The notes under the pieces were generated by a model. It saw only the letters and a list, made by a program, of their open reading frames with translations. It was not told the origin of the DNA and did not search any database. Positions 1-11,978 of a stretch of DNA of 21,376 nt are shown one piece after another. The number at the start of each line of letters is the position of its first letter. The stretch's first letter is position 1. The translations under genes were made by a program, and so were the position numbers. The stretch is from Acanthamoeba lenticulata (lineage: Eukaryota; Discosea; Longamoebia; Acanthamoebidae): contig NAVB01002274.1 of assembly GCA_002179805.1 (NCBI GenBank), forward strand, positions 1 to 21,376. Direction: 5' to 3'.

Positions 1-3628
<3,628 letters not shown>

Positions 3629-3945
3629 GCTTAATGTGGCTGTATGGTCTCTGCAAATCAATCGCCACACTGGTATTGATCGTCTGAGTCGACTTCTTGC
3701 AGCGTTGTGGTGTGGTTGCGTCCAGTCTCGCGACCCCAAGTCCACGTCACCAAGGCCCAAGACAGCTCATTTCTGTCGACACTCGCCTCCGGAGTGGTTT
3801 GCGGTCAACCTTCGGCAAGGTGGCAGCTTGTTGAACTTGTCCTTGCTAGACAGCGTGATAGTGGACACCGCTCTCAGCGTGCAACAACAAGTAAGGTTTG
3901 CGTTTCTTTTTCTTTCTACTTGGGCTGATGTACAGGCTTCGACTT
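3629..3945. other. IRE1 upstream region / GST 3' flank
   Basis: This 317-bp stretch lies between the GST stop and the IRE1 start, both on the minus strand. The IRE1 frame stays open upstream to an ATG at 3760, but residues there look non-coding and the later ATG at 3628 fits a signal-anchor start. Apart from the UPRE-like core I see no clear element. Confidence 0.5.
3742..3749 (-). promoter_or_regulatory. UPRE-like bZIP site upstream of IRE1
   Basis: On the minus strand this reads TGACGTGG, the core of the unfolded-protein response element bound by XBP1/ATF6-type bZIP factors in animals and by related plant factors. It lies 114-121 bp upstream of the chosen IRE1 start codon and in the same orientation. 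An 8-bp match can occur by chance, so function is inference. Confidence 0.35.
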
Positions 3946-4851
3946 TTACTGCGTGGGGTTCGCGTAGCGGTTATAGGCCTGGTAGAGATCGTCGGACGGC
4001 GGGAAGGTGGACTGCCACGAGGGTCGGCTCGTGAAGGCGTCGTGCAGCTTCTTCAGGCGCTCATCAACGGCCAAGATGTCGAAGTTGCGGAAGTGCGGGA
4101 GGATCACGGCGAAGCGGCCAATGAAGGGCACAATGGCCACGTCGGCCAACGAGATCTGCTGCCCGAGGAAGAAGGGGCCGTCACCGGTCGACTCGGCCGA
4201 GTAGAGGTCGAGGAAGGACTTGATCTTTTTGGTCAGCTCCTCCTTAAGCTTCTCATCCTGCGACCGGTCCTATCGTGCAAGAAGAAGAACCAAGGCCATT
4301 GTGTGTCACCAGCAAGGTCAAGGAGAACACAACAACAAGAAGGGTAAAGGCCACCTGGTTCCTGAGGAGCTGATAGCAGCTGGGGATCAACTGCGAACCG
4401 AACTGGTCCACAACGAAGCGCGTTGCGTAGCTGCCAGACGTCAAGGTAGCGCATGAGTGCATAACATACACGTGCAGTGCAGTGGCGAGCACAACTGTAC
4501 CGAAGGTAGGGGTCGCTGGGCAAGAGGCGAGGTCCATCGTTGAAGAAGGCGTCGTCCAAGTACTCAGTGATGAGCAGCTACAAGATTGAAGATTAAGATG
4601 GGTTCCGAGTTCACCTGGGCTCAGAACAACAGGCCACGTACCGACTCGTGGATGGTGTGCTTGCCGTGCACGAGCGTGGGCACAGTGCCGCGAGGGTTGA
4701 TCTTCGTGTACCACTCGGGCTTCTCGCCGCCCAGAGGGATAATGACGCTTTCGAAGGGAAGGCCCTTCTCTGTGAGGGTAAGTAGAGAGCGGTGGGCAAA
4801 GGGGCAGATCGGGTTGGTGTAGAGGGTCAACTTGTTGTCGTCGCTCGCCAT
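3946..4851 (-). CDS. Glutathione S-transferase, cysteine-type (omega/lambda-like)
   Basis: This is a cytosolic thioredoxin-fold transferase, of the kind that usually acts as a thiol transferase, dehydroascorbate reductase or deglutathionylase rather than a classic conjugating GST. Exons 4851-4642, 4577-4501, 4430-4355 and 4257-3946 join in phase to 224 residues, the normal GST length. The N-terminal domain begins KLTLYTNPICPFAHR; Cys16 in CPFA is the expected catalytic residue of omega/lambda classes. The cis-Pro motif is GTVPTLV, and the Glu-Ser pair for glutathione binding is HES, directly at the first splice junction. The helical C-terminal domain has the usual LADVAIVPFIGRF motif. The start has a good context (GCGACG/ATGGCG type with MASDDNK). 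It lies downstream of IRE1's promoter but on the same strand, so the two are separate units. Substrate cannot be told from sequence. Confidence 0.93.
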
Positions 4852-5055
4852 GGTTGCTCTAGAGTACGTTTGGATTGGTTGTGGTGTGCGTCCTCTGGCC
4901 TTTTTTTCTTTCGAGGGCGCGCCAACAACGCCGAAACAACAAAGCGCCGAAAGGAGGTACACCTCGTCGGCGCGACAAGAGAGGGATGGTACAATTCCTT
5001 TTCACGAGTAGCAGTAAGAGGTTGATATATTGCAATTGAGAGTAAGGGCATTACA

Positions 5056-5343
5056 TTACTCAAATGATTGCCTGCGGGTCGAAACATTCACGCGGGGAGC
5101 GCGGGAGATGCCTCCCGGGGTGCGCGAGGTGAGCTGGAGCGTGGGGAGGGCACCAGCGGGGGTCGAGGGAAGAGTGTGGCCGGCTTCGGCAGCGATGGGG
5201 CCGTCGACGAGCGCATTTCCGAACTGAGTGGGGCCATTGGTCAGGCGGGTGGTGGTGCGCAGATCGAAAGATGCGCCAAGAGGCGTTCCATTGCGGAGGA
5301 AACGCAGGGGCTTGATGGGGTTGAGCCGGAGGAGGGAGGCCAT
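5056..5343 (-). CDS. Small protein, probable mitochondrial targeting, unknown function
   Basis: This is an intronless 95-codon frame starting MASLLRLNPIKPLRFLRNG. I do not recognise the family. Two things support a real gene: codon third positions are strongly G/C (for example GAT CTG CGC ACC ACC ACC CGC CTG), and the ATG has a good eukaryotic context (ACAATGGCC). The first 35 residues are rich in Arg, Leu and Ser and lack acidic residues until Asp27, as in a mitochondrial presequence. The rest is rich in Pro, Thr, Gly and Arg, with no cysteine and no membrane span. The gene is divergent from the cyclin gene (123 bp between start codons), so they may share a promoter. It lies 204 bp upstream of the GST on the same strand. 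An additional 5' or 3' exon cannot be excluded. Confidence 0.6.
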   Translation of the reverse strand: MASLLRLNPIKPLRFLRNGTPLGASFDLRTTTRLTNGPTQFGNALVDGPIAAEAGHTLPSTPAGALPTLQLTSRTPGGISRAPRVNVSTRRQSFE

Positions 5344-5466
5344 TGTCTATTGCACGAGCAAGAATCAACAATCGAATCTGTCCGATCACGAGAAAAGTTC
5401 TTTTCTCTTGCAGTAAGAAGAAAAGAAGCAAGAAAAATAAAAAAATCTGTGCTGCGCTAAGGTAAG
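5344..5466. promoter_or_regulatory. Divergent promoter between small gene and cyclin gene
   Basis: Only 123 bp separate the two divergent start codons. The stretch is purine-rich on the plus strand (AAGAAAAGAAGCAAG-like) and holds no obvious TATA box. It must contain both 5' UTRs and control elements if both start codons are right. Confidence 0.4.
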
Positions 5467-6782
5467 ATGGATACAAGCCGCACGCCCATGTCGCCTTCTG
5501 TGCACGGAAAAACGGAGCAGCAGAAGCGGGCGCTTCGAGTGCGTGCTTGCATCGTCATTATACAGAATGCTGGACAGGAGCTTAAACTGTACTCCTTCCC
5601 ATCTCCCCCAGCGACGCATTAATCACCGCCATCCTCTTTTTTTTTTTCGCAGCCCACAGCTTGTCATCGCCACGGCAGCCACCTTCTTCCACCGTTTCTT
5701 CGCGTGCAATCCCTTGCACGAGTATGACCGCTTGATCATGGTCATGTCCTGCCTCTTCCTCGCCTCCAAGGTACGTGTTCTCCTCCACCCAAAGCAGTCC
5801 AGGGACAGGCTGGCATGTCCAAGCACGCCCTCACGATGGTGGTGATGGTGATACGGCGTCAGGTGGAGGAGGTGCCTAAGAAGGCGCGTGACGTCATCCT
5901 CGCCACCCACCACGTTGCCCGCAAGGAATCCCTGCACGCCGACTCGCCGGTGCGCCGTCGTCCCGCCCCTCCATGAGAGGTGCCCCAAAAAAGCAAAAAC
6001 GAGGGGTCTCATCCACGTCCAGGAGTTTGCGAGGTACCGAGAAGAGGTCATCCGCCACGAGCGACTGCTGGTGACCAACATCAGCCTGGCGGTAGACCAC
6101 CCCTATCACTACCTCGTCACCATCGCCAAGGGCGTCGATCGTACGTGCGACTGTCCCTCCTTTTTTCCTTTTCCAATTTTTTAAAAACATAAACATATGA
6201 GATTTTATTTTATTTATCCTAATTTTTAAAACTATGTGACTGTTTCATGACGACGCAGCGGCCAACAAGGACCTCATCCAGATCGCGTGGAACTTCGTCA
6301 ACGACAGGTATAGCAAGCAGCTTCTGAGTTTTTCAACATGTTGTAACTGGTGTTGACGATGCCCTTTTTTGCTCCTCGTCTGGCAGCCTGCGCACGGAGG
6401 TGTGCCTCAGCTACGACCCGCGGCTGATCGCGGGCGCGGCGCTGTTCCTGTCGGGCAGGTGCCTGGGCCTCAGCATCACGCGCGGTGATTCCGCTGCGCG
6501 CTTCTTCGAGCTGCTCAAAATGCCCAAGAACCTCATCGAAGGCAGCTCCCTCTCCCCACCCTCACCAAACTTGCGTGAACCGCTGTGCTCATCACCATCA
6601 CCGTCATCTTTGTCATCGTCGTCGTCATTGTCTTGTGAGCAGAGGTGAGCAGCCAAATCCTGGACCTCTACGAGACGGCGCCCAGCCTGGCGTCCATGCG
6701 CGGGGATGGAAGCCAATCGGGCGCCTCCACCGGCAGCAGCCACGGCACGGACGAAGGGTGCGGCCCCACACGACGTTCATAG
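5467..6782 (+). CDS. Transcriptional cyclin, K/L/T group
   Basis: This is a nuclear cyclin of the type that activates CDK9, CDK11 or CDK12/13, which phosphorylate the RNA polymerase II C-terminal domain or act in splicing. Exons 5467-5588, 5653-5770, 5863-5949, 6023-6140, 6259-6307, 6387-6541 and 6643-6782 join in phase to 262 residues. The N-terminal cyclin fold contains ELKLPQLVIATAATFFHRFF and CLFLASKVEEVPKKARD. The second fold contains VDHPYHYLV, AWNFVNDSLRTEV and LIAGAALFLSGR. These are hallmarks of cyclins K, L and T. The protein is short: it ends soon after a Ser/Gly-rich tail and lacks the RS- or His-rich extension of animal cyclins L and T. The last intron appears to use a GC donor (6542-6642); with it, NLIEE runs into VSSQILDLYE, which matches cyclin K. 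I cannot decide between K, L and T by eye. Confidence 0.92.
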
Positions 6783-7006
6783 ATCACCCTGACGCGCTCC
6801 TCCCTCTCCTCTTCGCTGCCCATACCCTTCGAGGGATTGTTCTGCCTCTCGACAGGATGCCACACTGAGCCAAGGCCTTGGGCAGCTTGTACAGACAAGG
6901 ACAGGACGGCCACGTCATGCCAGCGCATGCCACGTCATGGCGAAAAAAAGGAGCAAAATAAAATAAAAAAAATTTAAATTTTAAAAAACAACAAAAAGCT
7001 AAAGAT
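6783..7006. other. Intergenic, cyclin to SPT3
   Basis: This 224-bp gap separates tandem genes. Its right half (about 6945-7000) is an A-rich block that may include the cyclin polyadenylation region and the SPT3 promoter. No specific motif could be assigned. Confidence 0.4.
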
Positions 7007-8668
7007 ATGAGGAAGAGGGGGGCGGAGGCGCCACAGCCCGTAGCGGCAGGAGCGAGCACCATCGATGCTGGTGCCCCTGCGTCAACAGAAACAGATACGC
7101 CATCGACCGGGTTTGTTATTCTCCCTGAATTGGATAATCGAGGAAGGGCGCAGGTCTCGCTGACGGCTCTATTCCTGCATCGGCTTATCCACGCAGGAGA
7201 GCGCCTCCAGCAAAGCGGGCACGGAAGGAGGTGTCTTATCTGGCAGAGATCACCGACATGATGTACGTCTTTGGCGACACCAACATCCGCAACGGCTCTG
7301 GCGAAGCTGCCGTGCTCGTAGAGAGCATCGTTCGAGACCACATCTTGAGCCTCGTACGCGCCTTCTTCTTCTCCCTCGCTCCAGCTCTTAACACCCAGGC
7401 CTCATGGTTTTGGCCTGGGAACCGCGATTGCAGGTCAACGACGCCGCGGCGCTGGTCTTCCGCAGCGGGGGCAGCCGCGTCACGACAGAGCACATCGCGT
7501 TCCAGGTGCGCCACGACGTCGTCAAGCTCAACAACCTCAAGGAGTTCCTCAAATGGAAGGAGATCCGCAAGAACTACGATCAGGAGAGCGGTGGTCCCGC
7601 CGCCTCCACCACCAAAGCCATCACCAAGATCAAAGGTTCGTCCTCCTCCTCCCTTTCCTTCTTCTTCTCCTTCCTCGTCATCATCATCATCGTCGTCGTC
7701 ATCGTCGTGCAGCCGACCTGCAGAAGGGCGGCAAGACGTCGACGCACTGGAGCTGGGAGTTCATGCACGACCTCACCGCGCCGCTCGGCGGCACTGGTAG
7801 CGGTGGCGGCGGTGACGAGGTACCGCAAGCGCCTGGCTTCGCCACACGCGCGGATTGGTGGATGATGATGATGACTGGTGTTTCGGGGCAGGAGGAAGCG
7901 GACCTGCTGGAGGAAGAGCTGCTGACCAAGCCCGAGGTCATCTCCAGGAACAAGGAGCGCCTGCGGGTTCTTTCCCCTCGCCCTCGCTTTCGTTCTTCAT
8001 TCATCGTTTTTCATTCTTTATTTTGACGTGTCGTCTGGACTTGTATGTGTCACGCAGCAAGCCGATGAGATGACGAAGAACATGTCGAAGGAGGAGTACA
8101 TGAAGTACACCGAAGCGCGCAAGGCCAGCTTCATCTACAAGAAGGCCAAGAAGGTATCATCATCACATCACATCACATCATCCCTTCCCTTCCCTTTTTT
8201 TGTTTTATTTTACAATTCTAATTATTTTAAATTTATAAATTTATGATTTTATAGTTCCGAGACTGGTTGGGACCGGGCGTGACGGCCCTCAAGCTGCACG
8301 ACGACGTGATCGAGGTGCTGGGCTACTTGGCGTGGGAGATGGTGGGGCTCGTCACGCGGCTCGGCGTCGCCATCAAGAAGGAGATGGAGGCGCACACGCG
8401 GGGCTACGGGAACTGGCGGCACAAGGGCGGCTCCATCCTGTCGCTCCGCCTCACTTCCTATCAAAAGGTTCGCTTTTTATCCCTCTATTTATTGATTTAT
8501 TTGCTGATTTATTTCACTTTAATTAAATAAAAAATTAAAAAACAGGACAGCGAGAAGACAGCGCTGCAGCCGACGCATATTCGAGAGGCCGTGCGACGCA
8601 CGCAGAACCTGCGCTACTCGGTGGTGGGCTTCACGGCGTCGCACACGCGCCGGGACCGCTTCTTGTGA
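7007..8668 (+). CDS. SPT3: SPT3 homologue, SAGA complex histone-fold subunit
   Basis: SPT3 is a subunit of the SAGA/STAGA coactivator; it carries two histone folds in one chain and contacts TBP at promoters. Exons 7007-7110, 7197-7353, 7434-7635, 7713-7819, 7892-7966, 8058-8153, 8255-8467 and 8546-8668 join in phase to 358 residues. The first fold (TFIID-18/SPT3 type) reads EITDMMYVFGD, LVESIVRDH, RVTTEHIAFQVRHDVVKL and FLKWKEIRKNY. A charged linker follows, with NKERLRQADEMTKNMSKEE. The second fold contains RDWLGPGV, DDVIEVLGYLAWEMVGLV and LQPTHIREAVRRTQNLRY, as expected of SPT3 C-termini. The first intron is the least sure: I chose donor GTTTGT at 7111 with acceptor 7196 because the phase fits and CTGAC lies about 30 nt before the acceptor; a donor at 7154 with acceptor near 7215 also keeps frame. 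A possible AATAAA lies at 8691-8696. Confidence 0.92.
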
Positions 8669-9050
8669 CCAGAAATTCATCTTAAAAAAAAATAAAAAAT
8701 AGAAAACAAAAACGAATACATAACGAATACATAAATCGAATCATGACTGCTTTGTCTGGTGTTTGGTGCTTGCGATCCAGGCTCGACGTCCTCACCGCAG
8801 GGCCGCGACAGGTACTTTCGCCCCACGGCAGCCGTTTGCGCGCACACGGCAGGCGGTCCGGCTTCGGGCATGCACGAACTGGAAGTGAATGCGATGAGCT
8901 CCAGCTGGTCTCCCATGCCCACCAGGGCTTCAGGTTCTTCTGCAGTGGGAGCACCCTGGGACGCAAGAGCGTCTTGTCCCTGCTGCAATGTAGCAAAATT
9001 TTTTTTTTTGTTAAGTTTTAACAATTTTTGTTTGCCCAATCAAAAATTGG
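8669..9050. other. Convergent gap with a possible extra last exon of the RFX-like gene
   Basis: SPT3 and the RFX-like gene converge here. The middle (about 8760-8992) is GC-rich and open on the minus strand, with QGQDALASQG at its 5' side after a good acceptor (CTACATTGCAG, exon start at 8992). An AT-rich, intron-like stretch (about 8993-9069) separates it from the preceding exon. No GT donor precedes that stretch; a GC donor at 9069 would keep phase 0. If it is real, the RFX-like protein ends near 8680 instead of 9051. Confidence 0.35.
8691..8696 (+). terminator. Polyadenylation signal candidate for SPT3
   Basis: AATAAA lies 23 bp after the SPT3 stop codon within an A-rich block. It is a canonical eukaryotic signal, but A-rich sequence makes chance matches common. 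Confidence 0.4.
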
Positions 9051-11978
9051 TTATGAAAATTGTTGGCTTCGGCCGTTTGCCGCCTCATGGCTGCGCTCGA
9101 GCGCTTCGAGCGCGCGGTCGAGGTCGAGCTCGATGATGTCGCCCTCCAACTCGCTGCCAACGACATCGGCCTCCCGCCCGCGCTTCGCTCGTCGCTGCGT
9201 CGCCTGCGACGATGACGACGGCCAGGCGGCCGGTGCCGCGGCGCGGTCGAGCGCGTCCTCGACGAGCCGCGCGATGCGGTCGGCCCACACGATGGACGCG
9301 CGCAGCGGCGCCAGGAGGCCCAGGAAGCGGTGCGGCAGGTCGTCGCGCCCGTGCCTGAGGCACAGCCGTAGGAGGGCCGCCAGCTCGCGCGCGATAGGCT
9401 CGAGCCACCACATCTCGGCCAGCATCACCGCCAGCGCCCCTGCGCCGCACACGCACACGTCATGCTGACGTCAGCACACCGCACACGCGCGCGCACCGCA
9501 CCGCACACACACACGGGCGTGCGTGCGTACCGGGATTGAAGGAGCCGAGGTGGGTCAGGAGGGCGCCGGTGAGAAAGAGCGCGCGGTCGGCCGAGCCGAG
9601 GTGGTGGGCGCAACAGGCTCGCATGAAGAGGAGGAACGTGCGCTGGTAGGCCACGACGTGGCGCGACGCCGTGAAGTGTTCGCCGCCGAGCTCATGCTCG
9701 AGGCTGGCCTCGAGCCCGGCCACGCGGGCGGCCACGTCCTGGAACTGGGCCTGGAGCGCGGCCGCGGGCGTCGCGCCGGCATCGCGGGCCTGCAGGGCCG
9801 CACGGAGGCCGGCAAAGGCGTGCCACAGGTGGTCGCGCAGGCCCTCGGCCACGCGCCCGTACTTGCACTGCAGGAACTGGTAGTCGTTCAGCCGCCACGT
9901 CTGCCGCCACCGCGGCCGCGGGTTGCATCGCATCTGTGTACGAATACGCGCGTGTGTGCGGTGTCAGCCCATGAAACGCGCACACACGCGCACACACGCG
10001 CGAGAGGCGAGAGGGCGGACCATGCGGCCGAGGGCCTCGTCGGGGTCGGGCGGCGCGGCGCGGTGGTAAAGGGCGTCGCACTTGTCGGCCATGATGTAGT
10101 TCTCGTCCTGAACGGAGCCCACGGCGGCAAAGATCTGGCGGGCGAGCGCAAAGTAGTAGGCCGCCTTCTCGCGGCCCTCCTGCTCGGTCCGCGAGAACAC
10201 ATGGGCCGCGCGGGCCATGAGCCGCAGCGTGCAGGCCACGTCGTAGCTCGACTGGTCAAACACGTAGCCCAAGTGCTCCCTGCACGCGTGTGTCCACCAC
10301 ACAAGTTCGTCATCTCTGCGCGCGTGTGTGCGGTCCGCGTGTGCGATGCGAACCTGGCGATCATCCAAAACTCGCGGCCGCGCTGGAGGTCGCCGGCGTA
10401 GGTGGCGCCTGTGCAGGCCACGAGAGAAAGAAAAGGAAAGAAAGAAAAGGAAAGAGAAATTGTGAGCCTAAGTCCTTGGGGGAATGATGATGGCGATTAC
10501 GACGACGCACCGAGGCTGAGAGCGATGAAGATGTTGAGGGACACGGGACTTCGCTCCAGGCGGCCCTCCTCGCTCAGGCAGATGTGCCGCAGCGTCTCAA
10601 AGTCGAAGCAGCCCGGGTTGATCGGACTGAACATTCATCAAATAGTTGAGGTGTTAAAACGACAAAAGAACGAAAACGAAAACGACGAAAGAACGAAAAC
10701 GAAGGGGCGCACCAGCTGATCCAGATGTGGTGCTGATAAACGTCGACAAAGGCGTGGAGCACTTCGAGGCTGTGCAGTTCCGATTCGCAAGTCCACAAAT
10801 TGGTCGGCGTCGTCGACATCCGGGCGCGCACGCGTCGCTGCTGCTTCCGCTGCCGCTGCGTCCACCAAAAGTCGTTGGTGGATTGGCCGCCGTTGTCGTC
10901 GTGCTCGTCCTCCTCGGCCGGCGACGCGATCTCGGCGTTCTCGACCCACGCCGCCAGCACGCGCTGGTCGTGCGTGTACATGCGGGCCGGTTGCTGCGTC
11001 GGGGGCCAGCCCGGCCCCGTCGACGAGATCAGGGACGTCCACGCCATCGGCATCGTCGTCGGCGTCGTCGACGTCGTCGACATTTCCGGCCACGGCGACG
11101 TCGACAACAATGAGGACGACGGGAGGAAGGCGGATGGCTGCCAGGTGGGCGTGGAGGAGCTGCTCGACGACTCGGGCGACTGCGACGAGGACAAGGAAAA
11201 GGACGAAGACGAGGAGGAAGAGGAGGACGACAAGGGGTAGTAGGGCGACATCGGCGACGAGGACGAGAGCCCGCCCGAGGAGTCCGACGAAAGCGGGCTG
11301 TGGTGGTGCTGTGTTGCAGCACAGGCCGACGCTGTGGGAGGCGTCGTCACTGCAGCGCGCGTGGGCGTGGCCATCGGCTTGGGCGGTCGCGTGGCCGTGG
11401 CCGTTGTCGTGGTCGTGGCTGTGGTGACTGCCGTGGCTGTGGCCGTTGTCGTGGCCGTGGCCGTGGCCGTTGTCGTGGCTGTGGTGACTGCCGTGGCTGT
11501 GGTCGTGGTTGCGGCCGTAGTGACGGGCGAGACTGAGGATTGGGTCTCAGCAAGCGGCGGTGATGTGCGTGCTCGGGGTGCCACCGCGCCTGCGCGCTTG
11601 ATCAGGCGGTGGCCCGTCCCTTTCGCAGGCGTTGAGGTGGAGGAAGAAGACGATGACGACGATGATGATGATGCCGCATCAGAGGCAAAGGCGATGTTGA
11701 GATAAAACATCTCGCCCGCGCTGCCCTGCTGCTTGCTGCGCGACCGCCAGCTGCGCGCCTCGGGGAAGGTCTGTTTTGGTGCATACAACAATGCAAAGAA
11801 TGCAACAGAGATAAGCAGAAATCATGCCTGAAATAGTTTAAACAAAAGGCTCTGCAGGACGAACCTCGCACACGAGGCGGCCAAACGAGGACGCGGTCGT
11901 CGGTTCGAAGGCGTTGGCCTTGCAGAAGGCCTGGTAGGCCGAGTAGACGGCCTGCTTCGCGACTCGCTCGTTGCTTCG
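9051..11978 (-). CDS. RFX-like winged-helix protein with fungal MHR-like region, 5' end unresolved
   Basis: This is a probable DNA-binding transcription regulator. Exons 11978-11865, 11770-10713, 10626-10511, 10408-10354, 10279-10021, 9933-9531 and 9439-9051 join in phase to about 797 residues. The first reads AVYSAYQAFCKANAFEP and ASSFGRLVCETFPEARSW, then SRSKQQGSAGEMFYLNI, matching the RFX winged helix (Y..YL.FC, ASFGK.IR..FP, RG.SKYHYYGI). A long low-complexity Ser/Thr/Ala/Pro region follows. The C-terminal 350 residues are helical: HAFVDVYQHHIWISCPINPG, SPVSLNIFIALSLGATYAGD, GREFWMIAREHLGYVFDQSS, then Ala-rich helices. This pattern resembles the middle homology region of fungal Zn-cluster factors. 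No in-frame ATG precedes exon 1 before a TGA, so an upstream exon holding the start and the first RFX helix is missing from this model. The 3' end may extend by another exon. Confidence 0.78.
9440..9530 (-). repeat. Intron made of alternating CA/CG repeats
   Basis: This intron of the RFX-like gene is largely alternating purine-pyrimidine dinucleotides (CACACGCGCGCG, CACACACACACG, GCGTGCGTGCGTAC). Such tracts can adopt Z-DNA. It also contains a 14-bp palindrome at 9463-9476, whose CTGAC half is the likely branch point. Confidence 0.7.
9463..9476. promoter_or_regulatory. Perfect 14-bp palindrome TGCTGACGTCAGCA
   Basis: The sequence TGCTGACGTCAGCA is identical on both strands and equals the CRE-type Maf recognition element of bZIP factors. 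It sits inside an intron of the RFX-like gene, 24-37 nt from the acceptor. Half of it is explained by the branch-point-like CTGAC, so regulatory function is uncertain. Confidence 0.3.
9934..10020 (-). repeat. Intron made of alternating CA/CG repeats
   Basis: This second intron of the RFX-like gene carries alternating tracts such as GCGCACACACGCGCACACACGCGCG, split by a CTGAC branch-like motif. Composition matches the introns at 9440-9530 and 10280-10353. Confidence 0.65.
10280..10353 (-). repeat. Intron with CG/GT alternating tracts
   Basis: This third intron of the same gene has CGCGCGTGTGTGCGG and GCACGCGTGTGT. It is less regular than the other two but of the same kind. Confidence 0.5.
11385..11525. 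repeat. Low-complexity repeat coding Ala/Thr in the RFX-like gene
   Basis: This stretch is built of GTG/GTC/GCC-like units. An exact 31-bp copy occurs at 11412-11442 and again at 11472-11502, 60 bp apart. On the coding (minus) strand it encodes an almost pure Ala/Thr run. It is a likely site of length variation by slippage. Confidence 0.85.

Noticed and set aside
7631..7712. TCATCATC/GTCGTC tract in SPT3 as a coding repeat or satellite
   Set aside because: It lies wholly inside an intron with good donor and acceptor; it is simple sequence only.
10727..11705. Plus-strand Val/Arg/Asp-rich frames
   Set aside because: They are the antisense of Ser, Ala and Thr codon tracts in the RFX-like gene.
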